Source: CALINF01 sp039990395 (lineage in GTDB: Bacteria > Pseudomonadota > Gammaproteobacteria > Pseudomonadales > Halieaceae). From it: DNA of 64,000 bases. Below are positions 7,107 through 15,951 of the stretch, piece by piece. Numbering within the stretch: position 1 is the stretch's first letter; the number at the start of each line of letters is the position of its first letter. The stretch spans positions 1-64,000 of the forward strand of contig JBDXFZ010000074.1 of assembly GCA_039990395.1 (NCBI GenBank), read 5' to 3'. Under the pieces are notes generated by a model. The model did not search any database and was not told the origin of the DNA. It was given only the letters and a program-made list of their open reading frames with translations. The position numbers and the translations under genes were made by a program.

Positions 7107-7934
7107 ATGGCAGTATTAAAGAGTAAGCCCACCTCACCAGGACGTCGTCACGTTGTTCGTGTCGTCAGTGAGGATCTCCATAAGGGCGCGCCGTATAAGC
7201 CGTTGCTGGAGAAGCAGTCTCGCAATGGTGGTCGCAACAATAACGGGCGTATTACGACCCGTCACGTAGGTGGTGGCCACAAGCAGCATTACCGTATTAT
7301 CGATTTCAAGCGTACCAAGGACGGAATCCCCGCCACGGTAGAGCGTCTGGAGTACGATCCCAATCGTACAGCACACATTGCGTTGTTGCTGTTCGCAGAC
7401 GGTGAGCGTCGGTACATTATCGCTCCCAAAAGCGTGAAAGCGGGCGATGTTCTGCAATCTGGAGCGGCGGCACCGATCAAGACGGGTAACTGCCTTCCAC
7501 TGCGTAACATCCCTGTGGGTTCTGTTGTGCACGGAATTGAGTTAAAGCCAGGGAAGGGTGCGCAACTTGCTCGTTCAGCTGGTGCATCAGTGCAGTTGGT
7601 TGCACGTGAAGGTCAGTACGCGACTATCCGTCTGCGTTCAGGCGAGATGCGCAAAGTACTTTCAGAGTGCCGCGCTACCCTGGGCGAAGTGTCCAACTCC
7701 GAGCATAGCTTGCGCAAACTGGGTAAGGCTGGAGCTGCACGCTGGCGTGGTGTTCGTCCTACCGTTCGCGGTGTGGCTATGAACCCGGTTGATCACCCAC
7801 ATGGTGGTGGTGAGGGTCGTACTTCGGGCGGTCGTCATCCGGTTAGCCCATGGGGTACGCCCACCAAAGGTTACAAGACACGTAAAAACAAGCGCACGGA
7901 TAACTTGATAGTTCGCCGTCGTGGTAAGAAATAA
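7107..7934 (+). CDS. rplB: 50S ribosomal protein L2
   Basis: 275 residues. NNNGRITTRHVGGGHKQHYR and the C-terminal NPVDHPHGGGEGR with its conserved histidine identify L2, which is required for subunit association and peptidyl transfer. An AAGGAG site lies just before the ATG. It has the full family length and no oddities. Confidence 0.97.
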   Translation: MAVLKSKPTSPGRRHVVRVVSEDLHKGAPYKPLLEKQSRNGGRNNNGRITTRHVGGGHKQHYRIIDFKRTKDGIPATVERLEYDPNRTAHIALLLFADGERRYIIAPKSVKAGDVLQSGAAAPIKTGNCLPLRNIPVGSVVHGIELKPGKGAQLARSAGASVQLVAREGQYATIRLRSGEMRKVLSECRATLGEVSNSEHSLRKLGKAGAARWRGVRPTVRGVAMNPVDHPHGGGEGRTSGGRHPVSPWGTPTKGYKTRKNKRTDNLIVRRRGKK

Positions 7935-7972
7935 GCTGGGTTGTTAGAACCAGGAATTGAGAGGAATTAAGT

Positions 7973-8248
7973 GTGCCGCGTTCACTGAAGAAAGGTCCTT
8001 TTATCGACCTTCACCTGATGAAGAAAGTTGAAGCCGCAGTTGAAAGTAACGATCGTCGTCCGATCAAAACATGGTCGCGACGCTCAATGGTTTCCCCCGA
8101 TATGGTTGGGTTGACGATTGCTGTTCATAACGGCCGTCAGCACGTGCCGGTGTTGGTCAACGAAGATATGGTTGGTCATAAGCTGGGTGAATTTGCGGTT
8201 ACTCGCACATTCAAGGGCCACATCGTTGACAAGAAGGTCAAGCGCTAA
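7973..8248 (+). CDS. rpsS: 30S ribosomal protein S19
   Basis: 91 residues (E. coli 92) from a GTG start with GAGAGGAA upstream. PRSLKKGPFIDLHL and EFAVTRTFKGH are diagnostic. It is a 30S head protein that contacts S13. Confidence 0.96.
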   Translation: MPRSLKKGPFIDLHLMKKVEAAVESNDRRPIKTWSRRSMVSPDMVGLTIAVHNGRQHVPVLVNEDMVGHKLGEFAVTRTFKGHIVDKKVKR

Positions 8249-8280
8249 GTAAGCGCGTTGACTGAAGCGAGGTTAAGGAA

Positions 8281-8619
8281 ATGGAAGTTGCAGCAAAATT
8301 GAAAGGTGCTCGTATATCGGCGCAGAAAGCCCGTCTGGTCGCAGACCAGGTGCGCGGTATGCCGGTAGAGCAAGCGCTCAGTATGCTGGAATTCAGCAAT
8401 AAGAAGGCGGCTCACCTGGTCAAGAAGGTTCTTGATTCTGCGATCGCCAATGCTGAAAACAATGAGGGTGCCGACGTCGACGAATTGAAGGTGTCGAGCA
8501 TCTATGTTGACGAAGGTATGACTATGAAGCGCCTGCGCCCTCGTGCGAAAGGCCGTGCTGATCGCATTTTGAAGCGCAGCTGTCATATCACCGTGAAAGT
8601 CGCAGACAGCGAAGTCTAA
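8281..8619 (+). CDS. rplV: 50S ribosomal protein L22
   Basis: 112 residues (E. coli 110). GARISAQKARLVADQVRG is the usual N-terminal helix, and MKRLRPRAKGRADRILKR is the beta-hairpin loop that forms the exit-tunnel constriction with L4. Changes in this loop give macrolide resistance in relatives; none is evident here. Confidence 0.96.
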   Translation: MEVAAKLKGARISAQKARLVADQVRGMPVEQALSMLEFSNKKAAHLVKKVLDSAIANAENNEGADVDELKVSSIYVDEGMTMKRLRPRAKGRADRILKRSCHITVKVADSEV

Positions 8620-8637
8620 GGTTTAGGAGAAGACCAC

Positions 8638-9309
8638 ATGGGTCAGAAAGTACATCCCATCGGCATCCGGTTAGGTATCGTGAAAGATCATACCTCGGTC
8701 TGGTATGCGGATAGCAAGAACTACGCGAAGCAGTTGATCAATGATCTCGAAGTACGTGCGTACATCGAGAAGACGCTGGAAAATGCGTCTGTGAGTCGCG
8801 TGGTAATCGAGCGTCCGGCGCAAACAGCGCGTATTACGATCCACACAGCCCGTCCCGGTATTGTTATCGGTAAGAAGGGTGAGGACGTAGACAAGCTGCG
8901 CAAGGATCTGACCGAAAGAATGGGTGTGCCCGTGCACATCAACATCGAAGAAGTGCGTAAGCCAGATCTCGATGCAAAGTTGGTCGCACAGAATGTGGGT
9001 CAGCAACTGGAGCGTCGAGTAATGTTTCGTCGCGCCATGAAGCGTGTAGTACAGAACGCTATGCGCCAGGGTGCCGAGGGCATCAAAGTGCAGGTCGGTG
9101 GTCGTTTGGGTGGTGCTGAAATCGCCCGTACGGAGTGGTATCGCGAAGGTCGAGTGCCCTTGCATACACTGCGTGCCGACATCGATTACGCCACGTATGA
9201 GGCCGCCACTACCTACGGGATCCTGGGCATTAAAGTCTGGATCTTCAAAGGTGAAGTAATTGGCGGTGAAGAACAGTCAGACGCTGCCAAGAAGACAGCT
9301 ACTAACTAA
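8638..9309 (+). CDS. rpsC: 30S ribosomal protein S3
   Basis: 223 residues. The type-2 KH domain carries PGIVIGKKGEDVDKLRKDL (around residues 75-95), and the C-terminal domain has GRLGGAEIARTEWYREGRV. It forms part of the mRNA entry tunnel and its helicase function. The start ATG has GGAGAAG upstream. Confidence 0.97.
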   Translation: MGQKVHPIGIRLGIVKDHTSVWYADSKNYAKQLINDLEVRAYIEKTLENASVSRVVIERPAQTARITIHTARPGIVIGKKGEDVDKLRKDLTERMGVPVHINIEEVRKPDLDAKLVAQNVGQQLERRVMFRRAMKRVVQNAMRQGAEGIKVQVGGRLGGAEIARTEWYREGRVPLHTLRADIDYATYEAATTYGILGIKVWIFKGEVIGGEEQSDAAKKTATN

Positions 9310-9320
9310 GGGTTACGCAG

Positions 9321-9734
9321 ATGCTTCAACCAAAGCGTACAAAATTTCGCAAGACAATGAAGGGCCGCAACCGCGGTCTGGCACATCGAGGCAGCAAAGT
9401 GAGCTTCGGTGAATACGGCTTGAAAGCGACCGGTCGCGGTCGAGTAACAGCCCGCCAGATAGAAGCGGCTCGTCGTGCCATGACCCGTCACATTAAGCGT
9501 GGCGGCAAGATCTGGATCCGCGTTTTCCCGGACAAGCCTATTACTGGTAAGCCGTTGGAAGTTCGTCAGGGTAAAGGTAAGGGTAACGTCGAATACTGGG
9601 TTGCACTGGTGCAGCCAGGTAAGGTGCTTTACGAAGTACAGGGCGTTTCGGAAGAACTGGCGCGAGAAGCGTTCGAGTTGGCAGCGGCCAAAATTCCGGT
9701 TGCCACAACATTTGTTAAACGGTCGGTGATGTGA
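9321..9734 (+). CDS. rplP: 50S ribosomal protein L16
   Basis: 137 residues. MLQPKRTKFRKTMKGRNRG and IWIRVFPDKPITGKPLEVR are family signatures. It is a late-assembling 50S protein at the A-site tRNA elbow. Its TGA stop overlaps the ATG of rpmC. Confidence 0.97.
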   Translation: MLQPKRTKFRKTMKGRNRGLAHRGSKVSFGEYGLKATGRGRVTARQIEAARRAMTRHIKRGGKIWIRVFPDKPITGKPLEVRQGKGKGNVEYWVALVQPGKVLYEVQGVSEELAREAFELAAAKIPVATTFVKRSVM

Positions 9735-9925
9735 TGAAAGCTAGTGAATTGCGTGAGAAGTCCGCTGAGGACCTGAACAAGCAATTGCTCACTCTGCGCG
9801 AGGAGCAGTTCAAGCTGCGCATGCAGAAGTCTACTGGTCAACTGGGGCAAACACACTTGCTGCAGGACAACCAACGAGACATCGCGCGCGTCAAGACTGT
9901 GCTGAACGAAAAGGCAGGTAACTAA
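9734..9925 (+). CDS. rpmC: 50S ribosomal protein L29
   Basis: 63 residues, the E. coli length, starting KASELREKSAEDLNKQL. The ATG at 9734 overlaps the rplP stop (TGATG). A GTG one codon upstream is in frame but less likely. It is a helical exit-site protein of the 50S. Confidence 0.94.
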   Translation: MKASELREKSAEDLNKQLLTLREEQFKLRMQKSTGQLGQTHLLQDNQRDIARVKTVLNEKAGN

Positions 9926-9927
9926 GC

Positions 9928-10194
9928 ATGTCAGGTACAGAAAAGCGAACACGTACGGCAACCGGTACGGTTGTCAGCAACAAGATGGACAAGACGATCA
10001 CTGTACTGATCGAGCGTCGGGTTAAGCACCCTGTGTACGGTAAGTACATTACGCGTTCTTCCAAAATTCATGCTCATGACGAGCAGAATACTTGTGGAAT
10101 GGGCGATACGGTCACTGTGGCGGAATCTCGCCCACTGTCCAAGACCAAGACCTGGAATTTGGTTGAAGTAGTAGAAAGCGCTACTCAGGTTTAA
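9928..10194 (+). CDS. rpsQ: 30S ribosomal protein S17
   Basis: 88 residues (E. coli 84), with TGTVVSNKMDKTITVLIERR and HPVYGKYITRSSK typical of the S17 OB fold. It is a primary 16S rRNA binder. It starts 2 bases after the rpmC stop and is the last gene of the S10 part of the cluster. Confidence 0.96.
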   Translation: MSGTEKRTRTATGTVVSNKMDKTITVLIERRVKHPVYGKYITRSSKIHAHDEQNTCGMGDTVTVAESRPLSKTKTWNLVEVVESATQV

Positions 10195-10235
10195 CGGCAA
10201 GAATAAGCGGCTAACACCGCAGTTTGGAGTAAAAG

Positions 10236-10604
10236 ATGATTCAGACAGAGTCGTATTTGGATGTTGCCGATAACAGTGGTGCACGCCGAGTTATGTGCAT
10301 CAAGGTATTGGGCGGTTCCAAGCGTCGCTACGCACGAGTCGGCGATCTGATAAAGGTCACCGTTAAGGAAGCTATTCCTCGTGGCAAGGTTAAGAAAGGT
10401 CAGGTGATGACAGCAGTTGTGGTACGTACGCGTAAAGGCGTTCGTCGTCCAGATGGCTCCCTGATTAAGTTCGACGACAATGCTGCGGTCCTGCTGAATG
10501 CGCAGGAGGCACCGATCGGTACACGTATCTTCGGGCCTGTGACCCGTGAATTGCGTGGTGAAAAGTTCATGAAGATTATTTCTCTGGCACCCGAAGTTAT
10601 TTAA
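10236..10604 (+). CDS. rplN: 50S ribosomal protein L14
   Basis: 122 residues (E. coli 123), with the start IQTESYLDVADNSGARRVMC and the C-terminus FGPVTRELRGEKFMKIISLAPEV. It is an intersubunit bridge protein and the target of RsfS silencing. It is the first gene of the spc section. The 41-base spacer before it holds a small GCGG/CCGC hairpin but no clear promoter. Confidence 0.97.
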   Translation: MIQTESYLDVADNSGARRVMCIKVLGGSKRRYARVGDLIKVTVKEAIPRGKVKKGQVMTAVVVRTRKGVRRPDGSLIKFDDNAAVLLNAQEAPIGTRIFGPVTRELRGEKFMKIISLAPEVI

Positions 10605-10630
10605 GTCGGACGCAGGGAGAGGAAACGAGA

Positions 10631-10945
10631 ATGTTTAAGATCAAGCGCGATGACGAAGTGATTGTTCTTGCTGGTAAAGACAAGGGCAAGCGCGGCAAGG
10701 TTCGCAAGGTAATGGATGACAACCGTATGGTTGTGTCCGGAATCAATATGGTGAAGAAGCACACCAAGCCTAACCCCCAAGCGGGCGTGGCTGGCGGTAT
10801 TGTTGAGCAGGAGGCTCCTATTCAGGGCTCCAATGTGGCGATTTTTAATCCCGGCACAAGCAAAGCAGATCGCGTGGGTTTCAAGATTGAAGGCGACAAG
10901 AAGATTCGTATCTTCAAGTCCAATGGCGAGGCAATTGACTCTTAA
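10631..10945 (+). CDS. rplX: 50S ribosomal protein L24
   Basis: 104 residues with the KOW motif VIVLAGKDKGKRGKVRKV near the N-terminus and NMVKKHTKPNPQ behind it. It is an assembly initiator of the 50S. GGGAGAGGAAACGAG stands ahead of the ATG. Confidence 0.96.
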   Translation: MFKIKRDDEVIVLAGKDKGKRGKVRKVMDDNRMVVSGINMVKKHTKPNPQAGVAGGIVEQEAPIQGSNVAIFNPGTSKADRVGFKIEGDKKIRIFKSNGEAIDS

Positions 10946-10984
10946 GCCTCGATAGAGTGCTGACCGGGTTTACAGGTAAAAGAC

Positions 10985-11524
10985 ATGGCAACTTTGAAAG
11001 ACAAGTACAAAAGCGAAATCGCTGCGCAGCTTAAAGAAGAGCTTGGCTTGGATAATGTGATGGAAGTTCCACGCATCACCAAGATCACACTGAACATGGG
11101 TGTGGGCGAGTCAGTTGGCGACAAGAAAGTGATGGAAAGCGCCGTCTCCGATATGGAGAAGATCGCTGGCCAGAAGGCAGTAGTTACGCTGGCACGCAGA
11201 TCAATCGCTGGATTCAAGATTCGTGATGGTTGGCCAGTGGGCTGTAAAGTGACTCTGCGCTCAGAGCGTATGTACGAGTTTCTTGAGCGTCTGATATCGA
11301 TTGCCATTCCTCGTATTCGTGATTTCCGCGGAATCAGCCCGAAGTCGTTTGACGGTCGTGGCAACTTTGCAATGGGTGTGACCGAGCAGATCATCTTCCC
11401 TGAAATTGATTACGACCAGGTGGACGCACTGCGTGGTATGGATATCACTATTACAACCACCGCTCGTACGGATGATGAAGGACGTGCACTGTTGCGCGCT
11501 TTCAACTTCCCCTTGAAAGGTTAA
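10985..11524 (+). CDS. rplE: 50S ribosomal protein L5
   Basis: 179 residues, the E. coli length. PRITKITLNMGVGES and AGFKIRDGWPVGCKVTLR identify L5, which binds 5S rRNA and the P-site tRNA loop. In E. coli the region just upstream is where S8 represses the operon. The 39-base spacer here was not resolved into that fold. Confidence 0.97.
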   Translation: MATLKDKYKSEIAAQLKEELGLDNVMEVPRITKITLNMGVGESVGDKKVMESAVSDMEKIAGQKAVVTLARRSIAGFKIRDGWPVGCKVTLRSERMYEFLERLISIAIPRIRDFRGISPKSFDGRGNFAMGVTEQIIFPEIDYDQVDALRGMDITITTTARTDDEGRALLRAFNFPLKG

Positions 11525-11536
11525 GAGGCTTTATAC

Positions 11537-11842
11537 ATGGCTAAGAAGTCAATGATCGCGCGTGAGCACAAACGTGCACGTATGGTTGCTAAATTCGCAG
11601 ACAAGCGTGCTGCAATTAAGGCAGTCCTGAGCGATGCGAATGCATCCGATGAAGATAAGTGGGATGCACAGGTTGCGCTGCAAAAACTGCCGCGTGATGC
11701 AAGCCCGGTACGCAAGCAGCGCCGCTGTCAGATTACCGGCCGTCCACACGGAGTTTATCGCAAGTTTGGCTTGTGTCGTAACAAGCTGCGTGAAGCAGCA
11801 ATGCGCGGTGACGTGCCCGGTCTGGTTAAGGCCAGCTGGTAA
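11537..11842 (+). CDS. rpsN: 30S ribosomal protein S14, zinc-independent type
   Basis: 101 residues (E. coli 101). CQITGRPHGVYRKFGLCR is the conserved C-terminal part. The CXXC pairs of the short zinc-binding S14 are absent, so this is the long C-minus form. It is a 30S head protein. Confidence 0.96.
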   Translation: MAKKSMIAREHKRARMVAKFADKRAAIKAVLSDANASDEDKWDAQVALQKLPRDASPVRKQRRCQITGRPHGVYRKFGLCRNKLREAAMRGDVPGLVKASW

Positions 11843-11857
11843 GGGAGAGAGAATACT

Positions 11858-12253
11858 ATGAGCATGCAAGATCCTTTGTCAGATATGCTGACTCGAATTC
11901 GCAACGCACAGATGGCAGGAAAGACTGGTGTGGAAATGCCCGGTTCCAAGCTGAAGGTAGCGGTTGCAAATGTGTTGAAAGAAGAAGGCTACATCGCTGA
12001 CTTCGGTACTAGCGAAGACGACGGCAAGCCGCGCCTCTCGCTGGAGCTGAAGTATTTTCAGGGTAAGCCAGTAATCGCAGAGATAGATCGTGTTAGCCGT
12101 CCAGGCCTGCGCAACTATAAGGGCAAAGATGATATGCCTTCAGTTCGCAACGGATTGGGTGTTGCTATTGTCTCCACCTCTAAGGGTGTGATGACAGAGC
12201 GTGCTGCGCGAGCAGCTGGTGTCGGTGGCGAAGTACTTTGCACCGTATTCTAA
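11858..12253 (+). CDS. rpsH: 30S ribosomal protein S8
   Basis: 131 residues. MSMQDPLSDMLTRIRNAQ and the end TERAARAAGVGGEVLCTVF match S8. It binds the central domain of 16S rRNA and is the spc-operon translational repressor in E. coli. Confidence 0.97.
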   Translation: MSMQDPLSDMLTRIRNAQMAGKTGVEMPGSKLKVAVANVLKEEGYIADFGTSEDDGKPRLSLELKYFQGKPVIAEIDRVSRPGLRNYKGKDDMPSVRNGLGVAIVSTSKGVMTERAARAAGVGGEVLCTVF

Positions 12254-12284
12254 GAAGTTAGTTGATTTTTAAGAGCAATTTGAA

Positions 12285-12812
12285 ATGTCTAGAGTCGCAA
12301 ATAATCCGGTAGCGCTCCCGAAAGGTGTAGAGGTCAAGATTGATGGCCGCGATGTCACCGTTAAGGGTGCAAAGGGTACGCTCTCTCTATCTTTGATAGA
12401 CGGCGTACAGATGAACCAGGATGACAACGTACTTACGTTTGCTGCTGAAAGTGACAAGTCCAAGGCAATGGCCGGAACGACACGTGCACTGGTTGGCAAC
12501 ATGGTTAAGGGCGTCAGCGAAGGCTGGGAGAAGAAGTTGGTATTAAACGGTGTTGGTTACCGTGCCAAGGCTTCCGGCAAGAGCGTCAACCTGACCGTTG
12601 GCCTGTCCCATCCTGTGGACTATAAATTGCCAGAGGGCGTTACCGCCGAGAGCCCAAGCCAGACAGAAATCGTGGTAATGGGTATCGACAAGCAAGCTGT
12701 TGGCCAGGCGGCCGCCGAAATTCGCAGTTTCCGCCCGCCAGAGCCTTACAAGGGTAAAGGTATTCGTTACGCCGATGAGTATGTTCGTCGTAAAGAAGCC
12801 AAGAAGAAGTAG
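12285..12812 (+). CDS. rplF: 50S ribosomal protein L6
   Basis: 175 residues (E. coli 177), two L6 domains, ending with the signature PPEPYKGKGIRYADEYVRRK. It lies near the factor-binding site of the 50S. The spacer from rpsH is 31 bases, and the Shine-Dalgarno (AAGAGC) is weak. Confidence 0.97.
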   Translation: MSRVANNPVALPKGVEVKIDGRDVTVKGAKGTLSLSLIDGVQMNQDDNVLTFAAESDKSKAMAGTTRALVGNMVKGVSEGWEKKLVLNGVGYRAKASGKSVNLTVGLSHPVDYKLPEGVTAESPSQTEIVVMGIDKQAVGQAAAEIRSFRPPEPYKGKGIRYADEYVRRKEAKKK

Positions 12813-12822
12813 GTAAGCTGAG

Positions 12823-13173
12823 ATGAGTGCAAAAAATGATTCAAGGTTGCGTCGCGCACGTCGCGCTCGTGCCCGTATGCGTACGCAGGGCGTTAATCGA
12901 CTCAGCGTACACCGTACTCCACGTCACATTTACGCCCAGGTGATTGCGCCTGCAGGTGATCGCGTTTTGGCCAGTGCGTCAACACTCGATACAAGCCTGC
13001 GTGGTGGTAAAACGGGCAACATCGATGCGGCTGCCGAAGTTGGCAAGCTGGTTGCTCAACGCGCTAAAGACGCGGGCATCGAGAAGGTGGCGTTTGATCG
13101 CGCCGGGTACAAGTATCATGGTCGTGTGAAGGCTTTGGCTGACGCGGCTCGTGAAGGTGGACTGGAATTCTAG
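12823..13173 (+). CDS. rplR: 50S ribosomal protein L18
   Basis: 116 residues (E. coli 117) with an arginine-rich N-terminus (RLRRARRARARMRTQG) and VAFDRAGYKYHGRVKALADAA. It binds 5S rRNA together with L5 and L25. Confidence 0.96.
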   Translation: MSAKNDSRLRRARRARARMRTQGVNRLSVHRTPRHIYAQVIAPAGDRVLASASTLDTSLRGGKTGNIDAAAEVGKLVAQRAKDAGIEKVAFDRAGYKYHGRVKALADAAREGGLEF

Positions 13174-13182
13174 GGTAGAGAT

Positions 13183-13695
13183 ATGGCTTTTAACGATCAG
13201 AAAAAGCAGCAACAAGATGGAGACCTCCAGGAAAAGCTGGTACAGGTCAACCGTGTTGCGAAGGTGGTCAAGGGTGGCCGTATCTTCGGTTTTACAGCTC
13301 TGACTGTAGTCGGCGATGGTAAAGGCAAAGTTGGCTTCGGTCGCGGTAAAGCACGTGAAGTGCCAGTCGCTATTCAGAAGGCAATGGAAGCTGCGCGTCG
13401 TAACATGATCCAGGTGGATCTGAACGAAGGCACATTGCAGTACCCGGTAAAGGCGAGCCACGGCGCGTCTAAGGTGTACATGCAGCCTGCATCTGAAGGT
13501 ACCGGTGTTATTGCCGGTGGTGCGATGCGAGCGGTTCTGGAAATTGCCGGCGTACATAACGTACTGGCCAAGTGCTACGGTTCCACGAACCCGGTAAATG
13601 TTGTTCGAGCGACTTTCAATGGTCTGCGTGATATGTCTGCCCCAGATGCTGTGGCAGCCAAGCGTGGCAAGACAGTCGAAGAAATATTGAATTAA
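13183..13695 (+). CDS. rpsE: 30S ribosomal protein S5
   Basis: 170 residues (E. coli 167). VVGDGKGKVGFGRGKAREVP is the diagnostic loop, the site of spectinomycin and ram mutations in relatives. The N-terminal extension (NDQKKQQQDGDLQEKL) is glutamine-rich. It is part of the mRNA entry helicase with S3 and S4. Confidence 0.97.
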   Translation: MAFNDQKKQQQDGDLQEKLVQVNRVAKVVKGGRIFGFTALTVVGDGKGKVGFGRGKAREVPVAIQKAMEAARRNMIQVDLNEGTLQYPVKASHGASKVYMQPASEGTGVIAGGAMRAVLEIAGVHNVLAKCYGSTNPVNVVRATFNGLRDMSAPDAVAAKRGKTVEEILN

Positions 13696-13713
13696 TGAGT
13701 GAGTTGGCTAGTC

Positions 13714-13896
13714 ATGGCTAAAGCAACGATTAAAGTAACGCAGATCAAAAGTGCCAACGGTCGCCTGAAGAGTCACAGGGCGTGTGTAGCTGGTTTGGGC
13801 CTGCGTCGAATAGGTCACACCGTAGAGGTTGAGGACACTCCCTCTGTACGCGGCATGATCAACAAGGCGAACTACCTGCTAAGGGTTGAGGATTAA
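13714..13896 (+). CDS. rpmD: 50S ribosomal protein L30
   Basis: 60 residues, starting AKATIKVTQIKSANG and ending MINKANYLLRVED. ATG at 13714 gives the family length (E. coli 59). An in-frame GTG at 13699 would add five atypical residues and is not preferred. Confidence 0.93.
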   Translation: MAKATIKVTQIKSANGRLKSHRACVAGLGLRRIGHTVEVEDTPSVRGMINKANYLLRVED

Positions 13897-13899
13897 ATC

Positions 13900-14343
13900 A
13901 TGTCAGAAATGCGACTGAACAGCCTGAGTCCGGCACCGGGTTCCCGCAAGGGCGCCAAGCGTGTTGGACGTGGCATTGGTAGTGGTCTGGGAAAGACAGC
14001 CGGCCGCGGACACAAGGGTCAAAAGGCCCGTTCCGGTGGTAGCGTACGACCCGGTTTCGAAGGTGGTCAGATGCCACTGCAGAAGCGTCTGCCCAAGTAC
14101 GGTTTCACCTCGCGTATTGCGCGAACAACAGCTCAGGTTCGCCTGGGTGAGCTAAACGTTGTTGAAGGTGATGTAGTAGACCTGAATGCTCTGAAAGCCG
14201 CCGACCTGGTGAAGCAAGACGTGCTGCGCGCACGTGTCTTCCTGTCTGGTGAACTGAGCAAGCCTGTTACTGTCAAAGGTTTAGCGGTTACTAAAGGTGC
14301 CCGCGAAGCAATTGAACAGGCAGGCGGAAAAGTAGAGGAATAA
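13900..14343 (+). CDS. rplO: 50S ribosomal protein L15
   Basis: 147 residues (E. coli 144). The glycine- and basic-rich N-terminus (GAKRVGRGIGSGLGKTAGRG) and GGQMPLQKRLPKYGF are characteristic. The stop is directly adjacent to the secY start. Confidence 0.97.
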   Translation: MSEMRLNSLSPAPGSRKGAKRVGRGIGSGLGKTAGRGHKGQKARSGGSVRPGFEGGQMPLQKRLPKYGFTSRIARTTAQVRLGELNVVEGDVVDLNALKAADLVKQDVLRARVFLSGELSKPVTVKGLAVTKGAREAIEQAGGKVEE

Positions 14344-15672
14344 ATGGCAACAGGTCAGCTGCCCTCGGTCAACAAAGCTGGACTAGGCGAGCTCTTTGCT
14401 CGCCTTCGTTTTGTTGTATTGGCAATTATTGTCTATCGCATCGGGACTCACATCCCTGTGCCGGGAATCGACCCCAATCAATTGGCGGCGCTGTTTAACC
14501 AGAATCAGGGCACCATCTTGGGTCTGGCCAACATGTTTTCCGGTGGTGCACTGGAGCGGATGAGTATTCTGGCTCTGGGGATCATGCCCTACATCTCGGC
14601 ATCGATCATTATGCAGTTGATGTCGGCAGTAACGCCGCAGCTGGAGCAGTTAAAGAAAGAAGGTGAGTCTGGTCGTCGTAAGATCAGCCAGTACACGCGC
14701 TACCTAACGGTGTTGTTGGCGATTGTACAAGCCACGGGTATGACCGTTGGTATGGCGAATCAGGGCATGTCGTATGACACTTCAGTGTTGTTCTATGTGA
14801 TTGCCATCACCTCTTTGGTTACCGGCGCAGTCTTTATGATGTGGCTGGGCGAGCAGATTACAGAGAAGGGCGTAGGTAACGGCATATCGCTGTTAATCTT
14901 CGCCGGTATCGTAGCGGGTTTACCTGCGGCGATTGGACAGTCGCTGGAACAGGCGCGCCAGGGTGAGATCAATATCCTTGTGCTGCTGCTTATTCTTGCA
15001 TTGGCAATTGCAGTGATTTACCTGATCGTCTTCATTGAGCGTGGTCAGCGTCGCATCACTGTGAACTATGCCAAGCGTCAGCAAGGCCGAAAGATGTACC
15101 AGGCGCAGAGCTCGCATCTGCCTCTGAAGGTGAATATGGCAGGTGTGATTCCGGCCATTTTCGCGAGCAGCATACTGCTGTTCCCTGCGTCACTCGCGCA
15201 GTGGTTCGGTTCGTCCGGATCAGCGGATTGGTTGCAGGATATGGCTGTGGCAATTGGCCCCGGTCAGCCGTTGAACATTATGTTGTTTACGGTGTTTATT
15301 GTGTTTTTCTGCTTCTTCTATACGGCATTGATGTTCAACCCGGTAGAAGTAGCTGACAACCTGAAGAAGTCTGGTGCTTTTGTACCGGGCATTCGCCCAG
15401 GGCAGCAAACCGCGAACTACATCGACGGAGTGCTGACACGACTGACAGTATTTGGCGCGGCGTATATCGCTCTGGTTTGTCTGATGCCTCAGTTCCTGGT
15501 TGTGATGTGGAATGTGCCCTTTTACCTGGGCGGCACGTCACTTCTGATCGTAGTGGTTGTGGTAATGGATTTTATGGCCCAGGTGCAGAGTCACTTGATG
15601 TCACACCAGTACGACTCGGTGATGAAGAAGGCCAATTTGAAAAATTATGGTGGTGCCGGGCGCGCGCGTTAA
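14344..15672 (+). CDS. secY: Preprotein translocase subunit SecY
   Basis: 442 residues with ten predicted membrane helices. It forms the protein-conducting channel of the Sec complex. Recognisable stretches are YRIGTHIPVPGIDP (N-terminus and first helix), LGIMPYISASIIMQLM, the cytoplasmic loop NYAKRQQGRKMY, and the C5 loop PGIRPGQQTANYI. It sits within the spc operon between rplO and rpmJ, as usual. It exports the periplasmic and outer-membrane cytochromes encoded elsewhere in the window before heme attachment. Confidence 0.98.
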   Translation: MATGQLPSVNKAGLGELFARLRFVVLAIIVYRIGTHIPVPGIDPNQLAALFNQNQGTILGLANMFSGGALERMSILALGIMPYISASIIMQLMSAVTPQLEQLKKEGESGRRKISQYTRYLTVLLAIVQATGMTVGMANQGMSYDTSVLFYVIAITSLVTGAVFMMWLGEQITEKGVGNGISLLIFAGIVAGLPAAIGQSLEQARQGEINILVLLLILALAIAVIYLIVFIERGQRRITVNYAKRQQGRKMYQAQSSHLPLKVNMAGVIPAIFASSILLFPASLAQWFGSSGSADWLQDMAVAIGPGQPLNIMLFTVFIVFFCFFYTALMFNPVEVADNLKKSGAFVPGIRPGQQTANYIDGVLTRLTVFGAAYIALVCLMPQFLVVMWNVPFYLGGTSLLIVVVVVMDFMAQVQSHLMSHQYDSVMKKANLKNYGGAGRAR

Positions 15673-15701
15673 GCGGCCGGTATAACGGAGAGTGGTAAGT
15701 C

Positions 15702-15818
15702 ATGAAAGTACGTGCTTCAGTTAAGAAAATTTGCAGGAACTGCAAGGTAGTCCGTCGCAATGGTGTTGTGCGCGTGATCTGTAATACAGATCCACGACAC
15801 AAGCAGCGCCAGGGCTGA
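15702..15818 (+). CDS. rpmJ: 50S ribosomal protein L36
   Basis: 38 residues: KVRASVKKICRNCKVVRR, then VICNTDPRHKQRQG. C11, C14, C27 and H33 form the zinc site of the C-plus form. It stands immediately after secY with GGAG upstream, the standard position at the end of the spc operon. Confidence 0.96.
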   Translation: MKVRASVKKICRNCKVVRRNGVVRVICNTDPRHKQRQG

Positions 15819-15820
15819 GG

Positions 15821-15849
15821 TTGATTTTTAGTCACGATATCGGTAGAAT
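15821..15849 (+). promoter_or_regulatory. Sigma70-type promoter of the rpsM (alpha) operon
   Basis: TTGATT (15821-15826), 17 bases, TAGAAT (15844-15849), three bases after the rpmJ stop. It has the same -10 and spacing as the S10 promoter. The resulting leader of about 95 bases before rpsM is GC-rich. In E. coli the corresponding leader folds into the S4-binding pseudoknot; such a fold is possible here but was not demonstrated. Confidence 0.7.
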
Positions 15850-15951
15850 GCTGCGCCTTTCGCACCCGGACCAGAAAACTGAGTTAAATCAGGGGTTTGG
15901 GGTGTGTGTGCTTAGCAGTCTGCGGTAACTAGGATTTTTGGAGAAAGTTGG